A program made the position numbers and the translations under genes. From NCBI GenBank assembly GCA_002395805.1, contig DGVB01000016.1, forward strand, positions 1-5,874: a stretch of DNA of 5,874 nt, read 5' to 3'. The notes under the pieces are model-generated. The model worked only from the letters and a program-made list of their open reading frames with translations, was not told where the DNA came from and ran no database searches. This document shows, piece after piece, positions 4,851 to 5,874 of the stretch (position 1 is the stretch's first letter; each line of letters opens with the position of its first letter). The stretch comes from Bacteroidales bacterium UBA4295. GTDB taxonomy: Bacteria > Bacteroidota > Bacteroidia > Bacteroidales > Paludibacteraceae.

Positions 4851-5874
4851 TTATCTCATTTCTGCGCCTTGCGCGTTATAGGTTTTGCCGTTGCGCTCGA
4901 TGTAGAGGACGCCGTCGCGGAGGACCTTATTCGTCATTCGTAATTCGTCATTCGTAATTTGCTCGATGCCTTGCGGATCGGCTTCTGTGACGGTAGCGGT
5001 AGTGGTATGGAAGGTAGCGAGCGTCTGGGTGTCGTTCTGGGCAAGAATAGTGATGTTATAGTTCTTGCCGTACTCCAGACCGTTGACACGGAGCTTCCAT
5101 GCTTCTCCTTCTTCATACAACTCGTTCATCGGTGCGCGCGAAGGTGCCCTGCGGGTATAAGAGGTAACATGACCTTGGGTATCTATCGTCAGTTCCATTT
5201 CGAAACTACCATCCTCGGCTGTCAGGGTGACGACATAGACGGTAGCGCCTTCTACTTGGAGCCAGTTGATATAGAGCGAGTTCTCGCCGTCGGATTGGGC
5301 CGAGACCTCTACACCCGCCTCCACATACGTCGTCTTAGCTTTGAAAGCCCAGAGGTTGTGTATTCCCCAAGCAGGGTCGTCCTTGAACTCCTGCAGCATA
5401 AAATCCCATACATAGACATACCGGTCGTTCGCTATCAAAGCGTCCTCTCCCAAACTCGGTACGAAGGTTGCCGCACAGGTGATCTCCGTCAGTTTGTTGG
5501 TGAAAGCAAAAGCATTAGCACCTATCGTCACGAGCGTTGCCGGCAGATAAGCTTCCTCCATATTGCTGGCGAAAGCAAAGTTGGCGGCGCCGATAGCTGT
5601 GATTCCTTCGCCTACTACCAGCTCTGTTATCTGCGAGATATATTGTGACCATGGCTGCTCCTGATAGGTTGTGTAATCCGGCATGGAGCCTTGACCGGTG
5701 ATGGTCAGTTTGCCGTCTCCGGACATCTTCCATTTCAGTCCGTTGCCGAAAGTGCCTTCGTCGATAGCCGGAAGAGCACGGATGTTAAAGACACCCCAGC
5801 CGCCCTCGATATAATTCGGGATGCTGCCGTCATAGACATACAGATCCACTCCGCTCGGATCAAAACCGAAAGTC
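4851..5874 (-). CDS. BspA-like LRR / fibronectin-III-like protein, 5' end missing, with C-terminal tag
   Basis: 340 codons are visible and the frame is open to the right edge, so the true start and signal peptide lie outside. The first in-frame GTG (5849) falls inside a conserved segment and is not the start. Counting from the edge, residues 6-31 (DPSGVDLYVYDG...WGVFNI) look like the end cap of a preceding LRR domain. Residues 43-88 repeat the entry segment seen in the 360-residue LRR protein (GLKWKMSGDGKLTITGQGSM, PWSQYI). Two or three degenerate LRR units follow (89-145), then a second cap (149-178, VYVWDF...WGIHNLWAF). Residues about 186-296 look fibronectin-III-like (LYINWLQVEGATVYVV, NGLEYGKNYNITI). 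Residues 302-315 are a linker built from a DNA tandem repeat, and 316-340 are the tag (KVLRDGVLYIERNGK...). Likely a surface or secreted binding protein. LRR assignment is good; FN3 is moderate. Confidence 0.88.
   Translation of the reverse strand, partial: TFGFDPSGVDLYVYDGSIPNYIEGGWGVFNIRALPAIDEGTFGNGLKWKMSGDGKLTITGQGSMPDYTTYQEQPWSQYISQITELVVGEGITAIGAANFAFASNMEEAYLPATLVTIGANAFAFTNKLTEITCAATFVPSLGEDALIANDRYVYVWDFMLQEFKDDPAWGIHNLWAFKAKTTYVEAGVEVSAQSDGENSLYINWLQVEGATVYVVTLTAEDGSFEMELTIDTQGHVTSYTRRAPSRAPMNELYEEGEAWKLRVNGLEYGKNYNITILAQNDTQTLATFHTTTATVTEADPQGIEQITNDELRMTNKVLRDGVLYIERNGKTYNAQGAEMR
4929..4959 (-). repeat. In-frame tandem repeat in tag linker (14-bp unit, 7-bp sub-unit)
   Basis: On the plus strand ATTCGTCATTCGTA occurs twice back to back and is followed by ATT. 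Each unit is two near-identical 7-mers (ATTCGTC, ATTCGTA). In the coding direction it encodes the linker ITNDELRMTN. The unit length is not a multiple of three, so the two copies are read in different frames. It occupies the place where the other two genes carry the inverted repeat. Confidence 0.9.

Noticed and set aside
5847..5849. GTG as the start of gene 4
   Set aside because: The frame continues upstream to the window edge with residues (TFGFDPSG) that fit the same cap segment. There is no leader or signal peptide at the GTG, so the gene is 5'-truncated by the window.

Overview
This window looks like a stretch of Bacteroidota chromosome, probably an uncultured gut- or rumen-type Bacteroidales. 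Three things point there. The proteins are BspA-type leucine-rich repeats, Listeria-Bacteroides (InlB/Flg_new) repeats and FGE-like paralogous domains. The start codons are preceded by A-rich leaders with no Shine-Dalgarno. Three of the proteins share a short C-terminal tag of the kind seen on Bacteroidales exported proteins. The assignment rests on recognition by eye, not on a search.

Layout: all four genes lie on the minus strand, so transcription runs right to left. In that order they are: (4) 5874-4851, missing its 5' end, with BspA-like LRR cap segments, a fibronectin-III-like part and the C-terminal tag; (3) 4830-2374, an 818-residue secreted protein with two copies of a composite beta module, three InlB-type repeats and the tag; (2) 2236-1154, a 360-residue BspA-like LRR protein with the tag; (1) 1027-1, missing its 3' end, a secreted FGE-sulfatase-like protein that seems to begin a second domain copy exactly at the window edge. 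The spacers are 20, 137 and 126 bp. No plus-strand gene is convincing, and there is no tRNA, rRNA, transposase or CRISPR array.

The most interesting feature lies at the junctions between genes. From the C-terminal tag of gene 3 into the signal peptide of gene 2, and again from the tag of gene 2 into the signal peptide of gene 1, the DNA is the same roughly 300-bp cassette. It contains the tag, an inverted-repeat linker, the stop codon, a 15-bp/7-bp tandem repeat, a GC-rich hairpin, a second small hairpin, an A-rich leader and the signal-peptide codons. The protein bodies on either side are unrelated. The cassette carries wobble-preserving changes in both hairpins and a 15-bp copy-number difference. 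The gene 4/gene 3 junction lacks the middle of the cassette. This reads as a conserved export-and-expression shell with exchangeable payloads. The sequence shows the repetition; exchange by recombination is inference.
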